Assembly (NCBI RefSeq): GCF_000281715.2
Contig: NZ_CP124576.1
Span: 4,189,001-4,253,000, forward strand
DNA: 64,000 nt
Origin: Sphingobium sp. AP49
GTDB taxonomy: Bacteria > Pseudomonadota > Alphaproteobacteria > Sphingomonadales > Sphingomonadaceae
Reading direction: 5' to 3'
Position numbers and translations under genes: made by a program. This document shows, piece after piece, positions 46,359 to 55,264 of this stretch (position 1 is the stretch's first letter; each line of letters begins with the position of its first letter). The notes beneath the pieces were generated by a model. The model saw only the letters and a list, made by a program, of their open reading frames with translations. It had not been told where the DNA came from and did no database searches.

Positions 46359-47357
46359 GTGACTTCTTCCCCCACGCTTGACGTTGTCGCGATCGGCAAT
46401 GCCATTGTCGACGTTCTGGCCCGCAGCGACGACGCCTTTCTGGCGCAACATGCGCTGACCAAGGGCGGCATGCAGCTGATCGACGCCGAAATGGCCGAAA
46501 CCCTCTATGCCGACATGCCCCAGGCCAAGGAAATCAGCGGCGGTTCGGCCGCCAACACGCTGGCCGGCCTGGCGGCGCTGGGCGCCAAGTGCGGCTTCAT
46601 CGGCCAGGTCAATGACGACCAGCTGGGCGGCGTCTTCGCCCATGACGTGCGCGCGCTGGGCATCAAGTTCGACACGCCGGCGGTGCAGGGCGACATTCCG
46701 ACCGCCCGCTGCCTGATCCTGGTGACGCCGGACGCGCAGCGCACCATGAACACCTTCCTGGGTGCGTCGCAGTTCCTGCCCGAAGCCGCATTGGACCTGG
46801 AGCTGATCCAGTCGGCCCGCATCCTGTATCTCGAAGGCTATCTGTGGGATCCCGAGCAGCCGCGCGCCGCGATGCGCGCCGCGATCGACGCCGCCCGTAC
46901 CGCCGGCCGCAAGGTCGCCTTCACCCTGTCCGACAATTTCGTGATCGACCGCCATCGCGCCGACTTCATCGACCTGATCGAACAGGGGCTGATCGACATC
47001 CTCTTCTCGAACGAAGGCGAGATCCAGTCGCTGGCGCAGATCGATGATTTCGATGCAGCACTGGCCCGCTTCGCCGACAAGGTGCCGGTGCTGGTGTCGA
47101 CCCGCAGCGAAAAGGGCGCGGTCGCGATCGTCGATGGCGTGCGCCACGAGGCACCGGCGGCTCCGGTCAGCCAGATCATCGATACGACCGGCGCGGGCGA
47201 CCTGTTCGCCGCCGGCTATCTGGCTGCGCATCTGGAAGCCCGCAGCGTCGAGGATTGCCTGGCGCTGGGCGCGGCAGCCGCCGCCGAAGTCATTTCGCAC
47301 TGGGGCGCGCGTCCCGAGGAAGATCTGAACCTGATCCGCGCCAAGCTGTTCGCCTGA
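46359..47357 (+). CDS. PfkB family carbohydrate/adenosine kinase
   Basis: A 332-residue ribokinase-fold kinase. PfkB signatures are GGSAANTLAGLAALG and DTTGAGDLFAAGYLAAH, with the catalytic Asp in the second. The N-terminus resembles adenosine kinases (DVVAIGNAIVDVLA). GTG is the start with AGGAG before it. A strong bidirectional terminator follows. Confidence 0.88.
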   Translation: MTSSPTLDVVAIGNAIVDVLARSDDAFLAQHALTKGGMQLIDAEMAETLYADMPQAKEISGGSAANTLAGLAALGAKCGFIGQVNDDQLGGVFAHDVRALGIKFDTPAVQGDIPTARCLILVTPDAQRTMNTFLGASQFLPEAALDLELIQSARILYLEGYLWDPEQPRAAMRAAIDAARTAGRKVAFTLSDNFVIDRHRADFIDLIEQGLIDILFSNEGEIQSLAQIDDFDAALARFADKVPVLVSTRSEKGAVAIVDGVRHEAPAAPVSQIIDTTGAGDLFAAGYLAAHLEARSVEDCLALGAAAAAEVISHWGARPEEDLNLIRAKLFA

Positions 47358-47374
47358 TCGCGACAGAGGCTGAC

Positions 47375-47416
47375 AAAAAAGCCCGCCTCTCCGGTCGAGA
47401 GGCGGGCTTTTTTTTT
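47375..47416. terminator. Bidirectional terminator between kinase and flippase genes
   Basis: AAAAAAGCCCGCCTCTC (47375-47391) pairs with GAGAGGCGGGCTTTTTT around a 5-nt loop, with poly-T on the right and poly-A on the left. It can end both convergent transcripts. Confidence 0.93.
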
Positions 47417-47427
47417 AATTGGCCGGA

Positions 47428-48960
47428 TCAGGCCGGGCTTTTCTGCTTGCGGAACAGGGCGCGGTCGTCAGGCCCGAAGCCCCAGCGCCAGATGACGAAG
47501 CCATAGGCGCCCAATATCGCCCAGACGCCGATCGCCAGTTCGACCCATTCGAGGCGCGCCGGCAGGGCGACGAAGGCCGCGCCGACGATGCAGGCGACGC
47601 CCGAAGCGCTGAGCAGCGGCCAGCGCCAGGCATTGACCCGGGCGTGGAGCAGGCTGGAGAGCAGGCGCGCCTTGACGAAGGCGCCGGCGCCGAGCGCGAT
47701 ACACAGGCCCAGGGCCGGCGCAGCGGCGATTTCCTGCGGCGTGAGGCCGAACCGCTTGCCGAGCAGGATCAGGGCGAAGCTGAGCCCCGCCTGCAGCGCG
47801 ATCATGCTGAGCGAGATCATCAGGTTGCGGTGACGCGCGATATAGACCAGCGCGGATTCGCTGACCACGGCGGTGGCTGCGACCACTTCGGCGAGCAGCA
47901 GGAAGGCCAGTGCACCGGTGCCACCGACGAAATGGGGGCCGACCAAGCCCATGACGGCCTCGCCCGGAATGCCGAGAGCCAGCGCGATACCGGCCTGCGC
48001 CGCGATGATCCAGAAGCCGACCTGGCTGACCTGCTGCGCGATCGCGGCGAGATTGCCCTCGGCCAGATTGCGGGTGATGACCGGACCCAGGATCGGGTCG
48101 AAGCTGGTCTTCAATTTCTGCGGCAGCGAGGCGACCTGCTGCGCGACGTAATAAATGCCGATGATCGCCGGACTGACAAACAGGCCCAGGATCGCCATGT
48201 CGAGCCGGCGCGAGCCCCATTCGACGCCGTCCGCGGCGGCGAGCGGCAGGTTGCGGCGGGCAAGGCGCCAGAGCCGCCCGGCATCCGGGCGCCAGCCGGC
48301 AGGAATGCCATAATGACGCAGCATCGGGATGATCGAAGCCACCATCGCCGCGATCATCGATACGACATAGGAGAGGATCAGACCGTCACGCAGCGAATAA
48401 TAGGCAAAGCCAAAGGCCCCTATACTGATCGCCCAGGGTTCGATGATCGAGCGTGCCCGTACCGTCGCCCCGATATCGAACCGATAGGCACAGGCCGCCA
48501 GCGACACGTCGGACGTGGCAACGGCGATGACGATCAGCGCCAGCAGCCGATCCAGCCCGTTGATGCCGCTATTGGGGAACATGGCCTGCGGAAAGGCGAT
48601 CAACAGACCTGCCCCCAGCAAGGATGCGATCAAGGTCACGACCATCGCGTCGGTGACGACATGGCTGTGCGGCCGTTCGGTCTGGCTGAGCGCGCCGGCG
48701 AGGCCGCGCTTCAGGCCCAGCGTCGCGATCTGGGCGACGAACTCCACCACCAGCACGGCATAGGCAAAGCGGCCGAGCGCATCGGCGCCATACCAGCGGC
48801 CGGCGATGAACAGGAAGGGCAGGCGCGCGGCAAGGCGCAGCAGAAAGCCGAAGATGTTGGTCCGCCCGCCCTTGGCCAGGGCCGCGATATCATCCTTGGA
48901 TTCGGCAGGGGATGCCTGCGCGCTCAAAGGCCCCTGGTCCCCCTCGATTGTCATGGTCAT
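47428..48960 (-). CDS. Polysaccharide flippase family membrane protein (Wzx/MATE-like)
   Basis: A 510-residue protein with about 12-14 hydrophobic segments, similar to lipopolysaccharide biosynthesis flippases. A typical feature is the Wzx-like RRLDMAILGLFVSPAIIGIYYVAQQVASLPQKLKTSF block. It probably exports lipid-linked glycan units. No glycosyltransferase is adjacent, but it lies about 6 kb from the glycan cassette. It precedes the kinase terminator and follows gpsA on the same strand, with a 33-bp gap. Confidence 0.86.
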   Translation of the reverse strand: MTMTIEGDQGPLSAQASPAESKDDIAALAKGGRTNIFGFLLRLAARLPFLFIAGRWYGADALGRFAYAVLVVEFVAQIATLGLKRGLAGALSQTERPHSHVVTDAMVVTLIASLLGAGLLIAFPQAMFPNSGINGLDRLLALIVIAVATSDVSLAACAYRFDIGATVRARSIIEPWAISIGAFGFAYYSLRDGLILSYVVSMIAAMVASIIPMLRHYGIPAGWRPDAGRLWRLARRNLPLAAADGVEWGSRRLDMAILGLFVSPAIIGIYYVAQQVASLPQKLKTSFDPILGPVITRNLAEGNLAAIAQQVSQVGFWIIAAQAGIALALGIPGEAVMGLVGPHFVGGTGALAFLLLAEVVAATAVVSESALVYIARHRNLMISLSMIALQAGLSFALILLGKRFGLTPQEIAAAPALGLCIALGAGAFVKARLLSSLLHARVNAWRWPLLSASGVACIVGAAFVALPARLEWVELAIGVWAILGAYGFVIWRWGFGPDDRALFRKQKSPA

Positions 48961-48993
48961 GGCTATAGGCGATCTGTTGCGCGGCGGCGATGA

Positions 48994-49965
48994 TTATTCG
49001 GGACGCAGCGGACGCGCGAGCAGCGCATCGACGACCTGGGCCAGCGGCGCAGCGTCATTCAGCAACGCGCAGACGGCTTCGACGACCGGCATTTCGACAC
49101 CCGCCGCCCGCGCCGCGTCGCGCAGCACCGGCGCGGTATGCGCGCCTTCGGCCACGGTGCGGCGGTTGGAGAGAAGGTCAGCGGCGCTCTGCCCCTCGCC
49201 CAGCCCCTTGCCGAGCGAGAAGTTGCGCGAATTGGTGGAGGAACAGGTGAGGACGAGGTCGCCCAGGCCCGACAGGCCACCCAGCGTTTCGGCACGGGCG
49301 CCGCGCGCCAGGCCGAAACGGGTCATTTCGGCAAAGCCCCGGCTGATCAGCGAGGCGCGCGCATTGAGGCCAAGGCCGGCGCCTTCCGACACGCCGCAGG
49401 CGATGGCGAGCACATTCTTGACCGCGCCACCAATCTCCGCGCCGACGACATCATCGGACAGATAGGGGCGGAAGGTCGGGCGGGCGATGCGCGCCGCCAG
49501 CTTTTCGGCCAGCGCCCGATCGGCGCAGGCGAAGGTGACGGCAGTCGGCAGCCCTTTGGCCACTTCATGGGCGAAGGTCGGGCCGGAGAGGACGGCGATC
49601 GGCGAGATCGGCTGCGCCTGCGCCGCGACTTCCGACATCAACAGACCGGTGCCCGCCTCTATCCCCTTGGAACAGAGGACCAGAGGCACGCCGGCCGGCG
49701 CCTGCGCGACGACGCTGCGCAGATGCTGGGCCGGGCTGACCACCAGGATCAGGTCGCGATCGGCCAGGTCCGCCAGGACGCCGGTCGCGCGGATCGAGGG
49801 CGAAAGCGGCAGGCCGGGCAGGTAGAGCGGATTTTCATGGACGCCGTTGATCGCATCGACCACGTCGGCTTCCAGCGCCCAAAGGCGCACATCCTGCCCG
49901 TCGGCGGCCAGCAATTGCGCCAGCGCGGTGCCCCAGGCGCCTGCTCCGATGACTCCCGCCTTCAT
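48994..49965 (-). CDS. gpsA: Glycerol-3-phosphate dehydrogenase [NAD(P)+]
   Basis: A 323-residue enzyme that makes sn-glycerol-3-phosphate for phospholipids. The NAD motif GAGAWGTALAQLLA starts the protein, and VLCSKGIEAGTGLLMSEV, SGPTFAHEVAKGLPTA and the C-terminal AEGAHTAP are in order. The ATG at 49965 gives the native start; upstream frame to 50001 overlaps tsaD. The gap to tsaD is 13 bp, so the two are an operon. Confidence 0.95.
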   Translation of the reverse strand: MKAGVIGAGAWGTALAQLLAADGQDVRLWALEADVVDAINGVHENPLYLPGLPLSPSIRATGVLADLADRDLILVVSPAQHLRSVVAQAPAGVPLVLCSKGIEAGTGLLMSEVAAQAQPISPIAVLSGPTFAHEVAKGLPTAVTFACADRALAEKLAARIARPTFRPYLSDDVVGAEIGGAVKNVLAIACGVSEGAGLGLNARASLISRGFAEMTRFGLARGARAETLGGLSGLGDLVLTCSSTNSRNFSLGKGLGEGQSAADLLSNRRTVAEGAHTAPVLRDAARAAGVEMPVVEAVCALLNDAAPLAQVVDALLARPLRPE

Positions 49966-49978
49966 GCCTTCACACTTT

Positions 49979-51013
49979 TCATGCTTTGACTCCGGCGCCA
50001 CGCGCTTTTTCCGCCGCCGGATCGAGCGGCCAGCGCGGCCGGGCGGGGATGGTGAGATCGTCGGTCATGCCCACCGCATAGCGCTCCGCGCCGGCCCAGG
50101 CGATCATCGCGGCATTGTCGGTGCAGAGCCACAAAGGCGGCGCGACGAAGGGCAGATCATGGTCCTGCGCCAGCGCCGTCAGCGCGCCGCGCACCGACTG
50201 ATTGGCGGCGACCCCGCCGGCGACGACCAGCGCGGTCACGCCTTCGCTCGCGGCGAGTGCGCGGCGGGTGCGGTCAAGCAGGCAGTCGATCACCGCCTGC
50301 TGGAAACTGGCGGCGATATCCTCGACCGCATATTGGCCGGACTGGGCAGCGCGCATCACCGCGCTCTTGAGGCCGGCGAAGGAGAAATGCGGCTCGTCCG
50401 TGCCGACCAGCGGGCGCGGCAGCGGCACGGCGCGCGGATTGCCCTTTGCCGCCGCCTTTTCCACCGCCGGGCCGCCGGGAAAGCCGAGACCGAGCAGCTT
50501 GGCGGTCTTGTCAAAGGCTTCGCCAGCCGCATCGTCGATCGTGGTGGCGAGGCGGCGATACTGGCCGACGCCCTCGACCCGCAGCAACTGGCAATGACCG
50601 CCCGACACGAGCAACAGCAGATAGGGGAATTGCAGATTCTGGTCGGCGAGGCGCGGCGAGAGCGCATGCCCCTCCAGATGGTTGACCGCGACCAGCGGCT
50701 TGCCGGCGGCATGGGCGAGCGCCTTGCCGGTGACGAGGCCGACCATCACGCCGCCGATCAGGCCGGGGCCGGCGGTGGCGGCGATGACATCGACATCGGC
50801 CAAAGTCATTTTTGCGTCGGCCAGTGCCGCCTCGACCAGCGGGGCCAATGCCTCGACATGGGCGCGGGCCGCGATTTCGGGCACGACGCCGCCATAGGGA
50901 CGGTGCGCGTCTTCCTGCGTGGCGAGGCGATGGGCCAATATCTGCCCGTCGGCCGTCACCAGCGCCGCCGCGGTTTCGTCGCAGCTTGATTCCAGGCCGA
51001 GAATGATGGTCAT
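49979..51013 (-). CDS. tsaD: tRNA N6-adenosine threonylcarbamoyltransferase
   Basis: A 344-residue TsaD that makes t6A37 of ANN-decoding tRNAs. The start of the fold [14 protein letters not shown], the metal-binding HLEGHALS and [12 protein letters not shown], and [15 protein letters not shown] are present. GGAAG six bases before ATG 51013 supports this start over 51025. It is divergent from hemC across 44 bp. Confidence 0.95.
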   Translation of the reverse strand: MTIILGLESSCDETAAALVTADGQILAHRLATQEDAHRPYGGVVPEIAARAHVEALAPLVEAALADAKMTLADVDVIAATAGPGLIGGVMVGLVTGKALAHAAGKPLVAVNHLEGHALSPRLADQNLQFPYLLLLVSGGHCQLLRVEGVGQYRRLATTIDDAAGEAFDKTAKLLGLGFPGGPAVEKAAAKGNPRAVPLPRPLVGTDEPHFSFAGLKSAVMRAAQSGQYAVEDIAASFQQAVIDCLLDRTRRALAASEGVTALVVAGGVAANQSVRGALTALAQDHDLPFVAPPLWLCTDNAAMIAWAGAERYAVGMTDDLTIPARPRWPLDPAAEKARGAGVKA

Positions 51014-51057
51014 TGCCGCTTCCATCTAGTGCCCGTGGCCATTAGAGCAAGCCGCTT

Positions 51058-51984
51058 ATGAAAAGACCCGAACGACCGTTGCGCCTGGGCACCAGGGGAT
51101 CGCCGCTTGCGCTGGCCCAGGCCCATATGACCGCGCAGGCCCTGCGCGACGCCCATGGATGGGATCAGGACGCCATCGTCACCGTCATCGTCCAGACCAG
51201 CGGCGACCGGATCCAGGACCGGGCGCTCGCCGAAATCGGCGGAAAAGCCTTGTGGACCAAGGAGCTGGACCGGGCGCTGGTGGAGGGCGAGATCGATTGC
51301 GCCGTCCACAGCATGAAGGATGTCGAGACGATCCGGCCCGACGCGATCCATGTTGCCGCGATGCTGCCGCGCGCCGATGTGCGCGACCGGCTGGTGGGCG
51401 TGGAAAATTTTGCCGCGCTGCCCGCCAATCCCATCATCGGCACCAGTTCGCCGCGCCGCGCTGCGCAGGTGAAGCGGCTGCGCCCCGATGCGCAGATCAT
51501 CCTGTTCCGCGGCAATGTCGCCACCCGGCTGGCCAAGTTGGAGACGGGCGAGGCCCATGCGACGTTGCTCGCAGCCGCCGGGCTCGACCGGCTGGGCCAA
51601 GCCGATATCGGTGCGACGATCGAGATCGACACGATGCTGCCGGCCCCGTCGCAAGGGGCCGTCGGCATCGAGACGCTGGCCGACAATGACGCCATGCTGG
51701 GCTGGCTGGCGGCCATCAACCATCGCGATACGTTCGATTGCGTGATGGCGGAACGCGCGGTGCTGCGCGGGCTGGGCGGGACATGCCATTCGCCGATCGC
51801 GGCGCTGGCCGTGCTGGAAGGCGCACAGATTCACCTGCGCGCCGAGATCATTAGCCCGCAGGGCGACGAGACGGTGCGGGAAGAGGCAAGGCTGGCGCGC
51901 GACGATCTGGCGGCGGCCGAGGCAATCGGCCGAGGCCTGCTGGAGCGGGCCAGCCCAACGCTGCGCAGCCTGTTCGAGGGGTGA
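51058..51984 (+). CDS. hemC: Porphobilinogen deaminase
   Basis: A 308-residue enzyme that assembles hydroxymethylbilane from four porphobilinogens. The N-terminal LRLGTRGSPLALAQAH, catalytic Asp in CAVHSMKDVE, the ATRLAKLE substrate segment and the cofactor-binding Cys in GGTCHSPIAALAVL are present. Its stop overlaps the hemD start (GTGA). Confidence 0.96.
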   Translation: MKRPERPLRLGTRGSPLALAQAHMTAQALRDAHGWDQDAIVTVIVQTSGDRIQDRALAEIGGKALWTKELDRALVEGEIDCAVHSMKDVETIRPDAIHVAAMLPRADVRDRLVGVENFAALPANPIIGTSSPRRAAQVKRLRPDAQIILFRGNVATRLAKLETGEAHATLLAAAGLDRLGQADIGATIEIDTMLPAPSQGAVGIETLADNDAMLGWLAAINHRDTFDCVMAERAVLRGLGGTCHSPIAALAVLEGAQIHLRAEIISPQGDETVREEARLARDDLAAAEAIGRGLLERASPTLRSLFEG

Positions 51985-52640
51985 GGCCGCTCATCATCCT
52001 GCGGCCCGAGCCCGGCGCCGGCAGGACGGCGGCCAAGGCGCGGGCGATGGGGCTGGCGGTGCGGCTGTGCCCGCTGTTCGCGGCCGAGGCACTGGCCTGG
52101 ACGCCGCCGCCATCCGGGGATTTCGACGCCTTGCTGGTGACGAGCGCGCAGACCGTGCGGCTCGCCGGGCTGGCACTCGATCGCTATCACGCCTTGCCCA
52201 CCTATGCGGTTGGACGCGCGACCGCCGAGGCACTGGCGGCCGCCGGTTTCGACATCGTGGTCGCCGGCGACGGTGACGCCAGCGCCAGCGCCGCGCGGAT
52301 CGCCGCCGATGGCCATCGTGCGGTTCTGCACCTGTCAGGCGAGGCCGTAGCGCCGATGACGGCCGGGCCGCTGCGGCTGACGCGGGTGCCGGTCTATCGG
52401 ATGCGCCCACTGCCATGCGATCCGCCGGAAATTTCCAGCGGCGTGATGCTGGTCCATTCTACCCGGGCCGGGGGCAGGCTGGCAGAAATCATCCCGGAAA
52501 ATCAACGCGCAGCATTCGACATCGTGGCGATCAGTCCGGCCGCCCTCACCGCCTGCGGCTCGGGCTGGGCCAATGCACAGGCCGCCGACGCCCCCAATGA
52601 TACGGCGGTACTGGCCCTCGCCCGTCGATTGTGCGAATGA
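51981..52640 (+). CDS. hemD: Uroporphyrinogen-III synthase
   Basis: A 219-residue HemD that closes the tetrapyrrole ring. The family is poorly conserved, but ILRPEPGAGRTAAKARAMG, ALLVTSAQTVR, TYAVGRATAEAL and VAISPAALTA fit, and it directly follows hemC. GTG start overlapping the hemC stop. The mitofilin-like gene follows. Confidence 0.9.
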   Translation: MRPLIILRPEPGAGRTAAKARAMGLAVRLCPLFAAEALAWTPPPSGDFDALLVTSAQTVRLAGLALDRYHALPTYAVGRATAEALAAAGFDIVVAGDGDASASAARIAADGHRAVLHLSGEAVAPMTAGPLRLTRVPVYRMRPLPCDPPEISSGVMLVHSTRAGGRLAEIIPENQRAAFDIVAISPAALTACGSGWANAQAADAPNDTAVLALARRLCE

Positions 52641-52668
52641 GTCGCCCGTCGCAAACAAGAGGCCATGG

Positions 52669-53541
52669 ATGACCGAGCAGGAGAGCGTTGAGATCAGAGT
52701 GGAGGCCCCGCCGCCGGCGCGCCGGCGCAGCCCCTGGCCGATGCTGGCCTTGCTGTTGTTCGCCTTCCTGATCGGCGCCGTCGTCGCGCTGTGGGCGATG
52801 CCGCAGATCGAACGCCGTTGGGGCAGCGACAAGGCCGCGACGCCGGCGCTGCCGGCGCCACTGTTGGGAAGCGACGCCATACCGGCCGGCCGGCCGCTGA
52901 CCGCCGATGCGGCGCAGATGCTCGATTCGCGGGTGATCCAGCTGGAAGAGCGGCTCAACCGCATCACCGTCGAGGCACAGGCCGCGTCGGGCAATGCCGC
53001 CCGCGCCGAAGGGCTGCTGGTCGCCTTTGCCGCGCGCCGCGCCCTCGATACCGGCGCGCCGCTCGGCTATATCGAGGGGCAGTTGCGGCTGCGCTTCGGC
53101 CAGGCCCAGCCCCGCGCCGTCGCCACCATCATCAACGCCGCGCGCGAGCCGGTGACGCTGGCCGACCTGCGCGCCGGCCTGGTCGATGTCGCCGACCGCG
53201 TCACGTCGCCGCCGGCCGATGCGAGCTGGTGGGACAGTTTCGAGCATGAGGCCCGCGAGCTGATCATCATCCGCAAATCCTCCACCCCCTCGCCCCGGCC
53301 GCAAATGGCGATGCAGCGGGCGCTGCGCTATATCGACGCCAGCCGCGTCGGCGCGGCGCTGGCCGAGGTGGAGCGCATGCCCGATCGCGCGGCGGCCGAT
53401 CGCTGGATGCAATATGCCCGCCGCTATCTGGAGGCGCGCCGGGCGCTCGACCTGATCGAGACGGCCGCGATATTGGAGCCGCGCCAGCTGCGCACGACCG
53501 AGGGCGCCAGCGTCGCGCAAACCTCTCCCCTCGCCCCCTGA
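52669..53541 (+). CDS. Mitofilin/Mic60-like inner-membrane protein
   Basis: A 290-residue protein with a single N-terminal membrane helix (about 24-43) and a long periplasmic helical part. Coiled-coil-like segments (SRVIQLEERLNRITVEAQAA) and a C-terminal alpha-helical region follow. In many Alphaproteobacteria the hemC-hemD operon carries a mitofilin homologue in this position, and its layout matches. Sequence similarity to Mic60 is weak at this level. AAGAGG lies six bases before the ATG at 52669. The role would be shaping inner-membrane contacts. Confidence 0.6.
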   Translation: MTEQESVEIRVEAPPPARRRSPWPMLALLLFAFLIGAVVALWAMPQIERRWGSDKAATPALPAPLLGSDAIPAGRPLTADAAQMLDSRVIQLEERLNRITVEAQAASGNAARAEGLLVAFAARRALDTGAPLGYIEGQLRLRFGQAQPRAVATIINAAREPVTLADLRAGLVDVADRVTSPPADASWWDSFEHEARELIIIRKSSTPSPRPQMAMQRALRYIDASRVGAALAEVERMPDRAAADRWMQYARRYLEARRALDLIETAAILEPRQLRTTEGASVAQTSPLAP

Positions 53542-53577
53542 TCCGCTTTTCCTGAGACGGACCGTTCATCGCTTGCG

Positions 53578-54402
53578 ATGAAACCCATGGACGCACCCAG
53601 CGTTTGTCACGAGAATGTCACCTTTTCCGCCCGGTTCAGGACAGAGTCTCTCGTGCCACCCTATGCCGATGCCATTGCCAGCTTCTGGAAGGGCCGCCTT
53701 GCCAGCGGTCCGCGCGCGTCCGCGCGCCCGTCGCTGTCGCATCTGCTGGGCAATGCGTCTGTGCCGTTCGATATCAACCGCACCAGGGCGCAGGCCGAGC
53801 AACTGAGCCGCGCGATTCGCGGTGACGGGCGACATATATTGCTGGTGCCGGGGCTGATGGCGTCGGAACATCGCATGGAGCCGCTGCGCGCGATCCTCAA
53901 CGCGGCGGGCTATCAGGCGCATGGCTGGGACATGGGCCGCAATTTCGGACCACGCGCCGACACGCTGGAAAAGATCGACGCCCGCGTCGACGCGATCCGG
54001 CGCACATGCGGCAAGCCGGTGACGCTGGTCGGCTGGAGCCTGGGCGGCCTTTATGCGCGCGAATATGCCAAGTTCGCGCAGTCCAAGGTCGGCGGCGTGG
54101 TGACGATGGGCACGCCCTTTTCCGGCGACCCGCGCGCCAACCATGCCTGGCGCCTCTATCAGCTGGTGTCGGGCTTCCCCGTCGACACACCCCCCTTCCC
54201 CTGCACCCGCGAGGAAAAGCCGCCGGTGCCGACCGTAGCGCTCTGGTCGCAGCGCGACGGCGTGATCCTGCCCGAATGCGCGCGAGGCCGCGCCGGCGAG
54301 CGCGACCGCGCGATCGAGGTCGATTGCACGCACATGGGCTTCGCCGCAGCGCCGGAGGGGATCTTGGCCGTCGGCAAGGCGCTGGAGATGATGGCCGCCT
54401 GA
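53578..54402 (+). CDS. Alpha/beta hydrolase
   Basis: A 274-residue hydrolase with nucleophile motif GWSLGG (Ser154), Asp227 in SQRDG and His252 in CTHMGF, so the catalytic triad is complete. Earlier, HILLVPGLMASEH supplies the oxyanion region. The N-terminal ~45 residues are weakly supported and a later start is possible. No lipoprotein or secretion signal is evident. The substrate is unknown; lipase-like or esterase activity is plausible. Confidence 0.82.
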   Translation: MKPMDAPSVCHENVTFSARFRTESLVPPYADAIASFWKGRLASGPRASARPSLSHLLGNASVPFDINRTRAQAEQLSRAIRGDGRHILLVPGLMASEHRMEPLRAILNAAGYQAHGWDMGRNFGPRADTLEKIDARVDAIRRTCGKPVTLVGWSLGGLYAREYAKFAQSKVGGVVTMGTPFSGDPRANHAWRLYQLVSGFPVDTPPFPCTREEKPPVPTVALWSQRDGVILPECARGRAGERDRAIEVDCTHMGFAAAPEGILAVGKALEMMAA

Positions 54403-54778
54403 TCGGTTGGCGCTGCTTTCAGGGTCACGGGTTCGACCGACAGGGTCACACCACCAAAGTTCACACCGTTGATGGCGACGCATTTCCGCGCTTTCGGGCC
54501 GGAATTGCCACAGCAACGCGCGCCCGACGCGCCATTCACTCGCCTGTTGGATCATGATGACGCGCCGCCCACGCGCCGGTGACGCCTCACTTGGGTCACG
54601 GTGAAAGATACCGTTCACGGGCGGGTGGTGGCGAAGGGCAGGCTGCTCCATCCATGAGGATAAATCAGCAAAAATCCTACATTGAAAGCCAATAGGTGCG
54701 GCGGCGTGCGCGGGGATGGCCGCCTGCGCGGCAAATGCGAAAGCATATGGGTGACGGCGGTGCGGATTGCCGCCCCTC

Positions 54779-54836
54779 CGCGTTCTCCGCGCCTCCGCGT
54801 GGTTATTTTTCGCGCGGAGACGCGAAGACGCGGAGG
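54779..54836. repeat. CCTCCGCG-type inverted repeat
   Basis: CTCCGCGCCTCCGCGT (near 54786-54800) faces CGCGGAGACGCGAAGACGCGGAG (about 54812-54835) in reverse orientation across a short AT-rich spacer. It resembles a short palindromic repeat element. Gene content nil. Confidence 0.6.
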
Positions 54837-54866
54837 GAAAAGGACCGGCTGCCTTCAGGAGATTTC

Positions 54867-54980
54867 GTCATGCCAGCGCAGGCTGGTATCTCAGGCAGCC
54901 GCACGCTAGGCGGACGGATAGCGCAAGGCGGCTGACCTCCTTCTGTTGCTGCCTGAGACCCCAGCCTTCGCTGGGGTGAC
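54867..54980. repeat. Inverted pair of CCAGC-NN-GCTGG palindromic elements
   Basis: The unit at 54867-54899 and the unit at 54948-54980 match in reverse complement at 28 of 33 positions. Each unit has an internal CCAGC..GCTGG dyad. Two more copies of the same core occur at 61781-61806 and 61835-61860, so this is a dispersed family. Confidence 0.75.
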
Positions 54981-55000
54981 GGAGTTGGGTGGGAACAAGA

Positions 55001-55139
55001 CATTCCCCCCCGGTACGGGGAGGTGGCAGCGCGAAGCGCTGACGGAGGGGCAGGTGCCTATAAGCGCTGCGCTATTGGGCCAGTGCCCCTCTACCATTTG
55101 CTATGCAAATGGTCCCCCTCCCCGTCCCGGGGAGGAATG
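55001..55139. repeat. Long palindromic repeat with GGGGAGG arms
   Basis: Outer arms at 55001-55023 (ending CGGGGAGG) and 55117-55139 (CCTCCCCG to GGAATG) are inverted with few mismatches. Inner arms GGAGGGGCA and TGCCCCTCT pair as well. The whole 139-bp element could fold into a branched hairpin. Similar elements occur in many sphingomonads, from memory. Confidence 0.65.
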
Positions 55140-55174
55140 CCTGCTTCTGGTCGTTAGCCGTCAAAGCCGGACAT

Positions 55175-55243
55175 CGTCATTGCGAGCGTAGCGAAGCAAT
55201 CCACCGGCGCGAGATGGATTGCTTCGCTACGCTCGCAATGACG
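55175..55243. repeat. 29-bp perfect inverted repeat
   Basis: The arm at 55175-55203 (starts CGTCATTGCGAGCG) is the exact reverse complement of 55215-55243, with an 11-nt spacer. It ends 22 bp before the gltX stop codon at 55265. It may act as a terminator for convergent transcripts, but no T-run follows. The element type is frequent in sphingomonad genomes, from memory. Confidence 0.85.
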
Positions 55244-55264
55244 GGAGATGGTCGATACCGGCCT

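Larger units (their letters stand above)
54403..55264. other. Gene-free, repeat-rich interval
   Basis: This 862-bp gap between the hydrolase and gltX contains no convincing gene on either strand. The first 350 bp contain AGGGTCAC twice, 21 bp apart (54421 and 54442), and related GTTCAC copies, of unknown meaning. From about 54779 it is a mosaic of at least four palindromic repeat families, annotated separately. Confidence 0.75.

Noticed and set aside
54159..54539. Minus-strand frame crossing the 3' end of the hydrolase and the gap
   Set aside because: A few N-terminal codons look protein-like but the frame then runs antisense to the hydrolase, with no ribosome site or domain.
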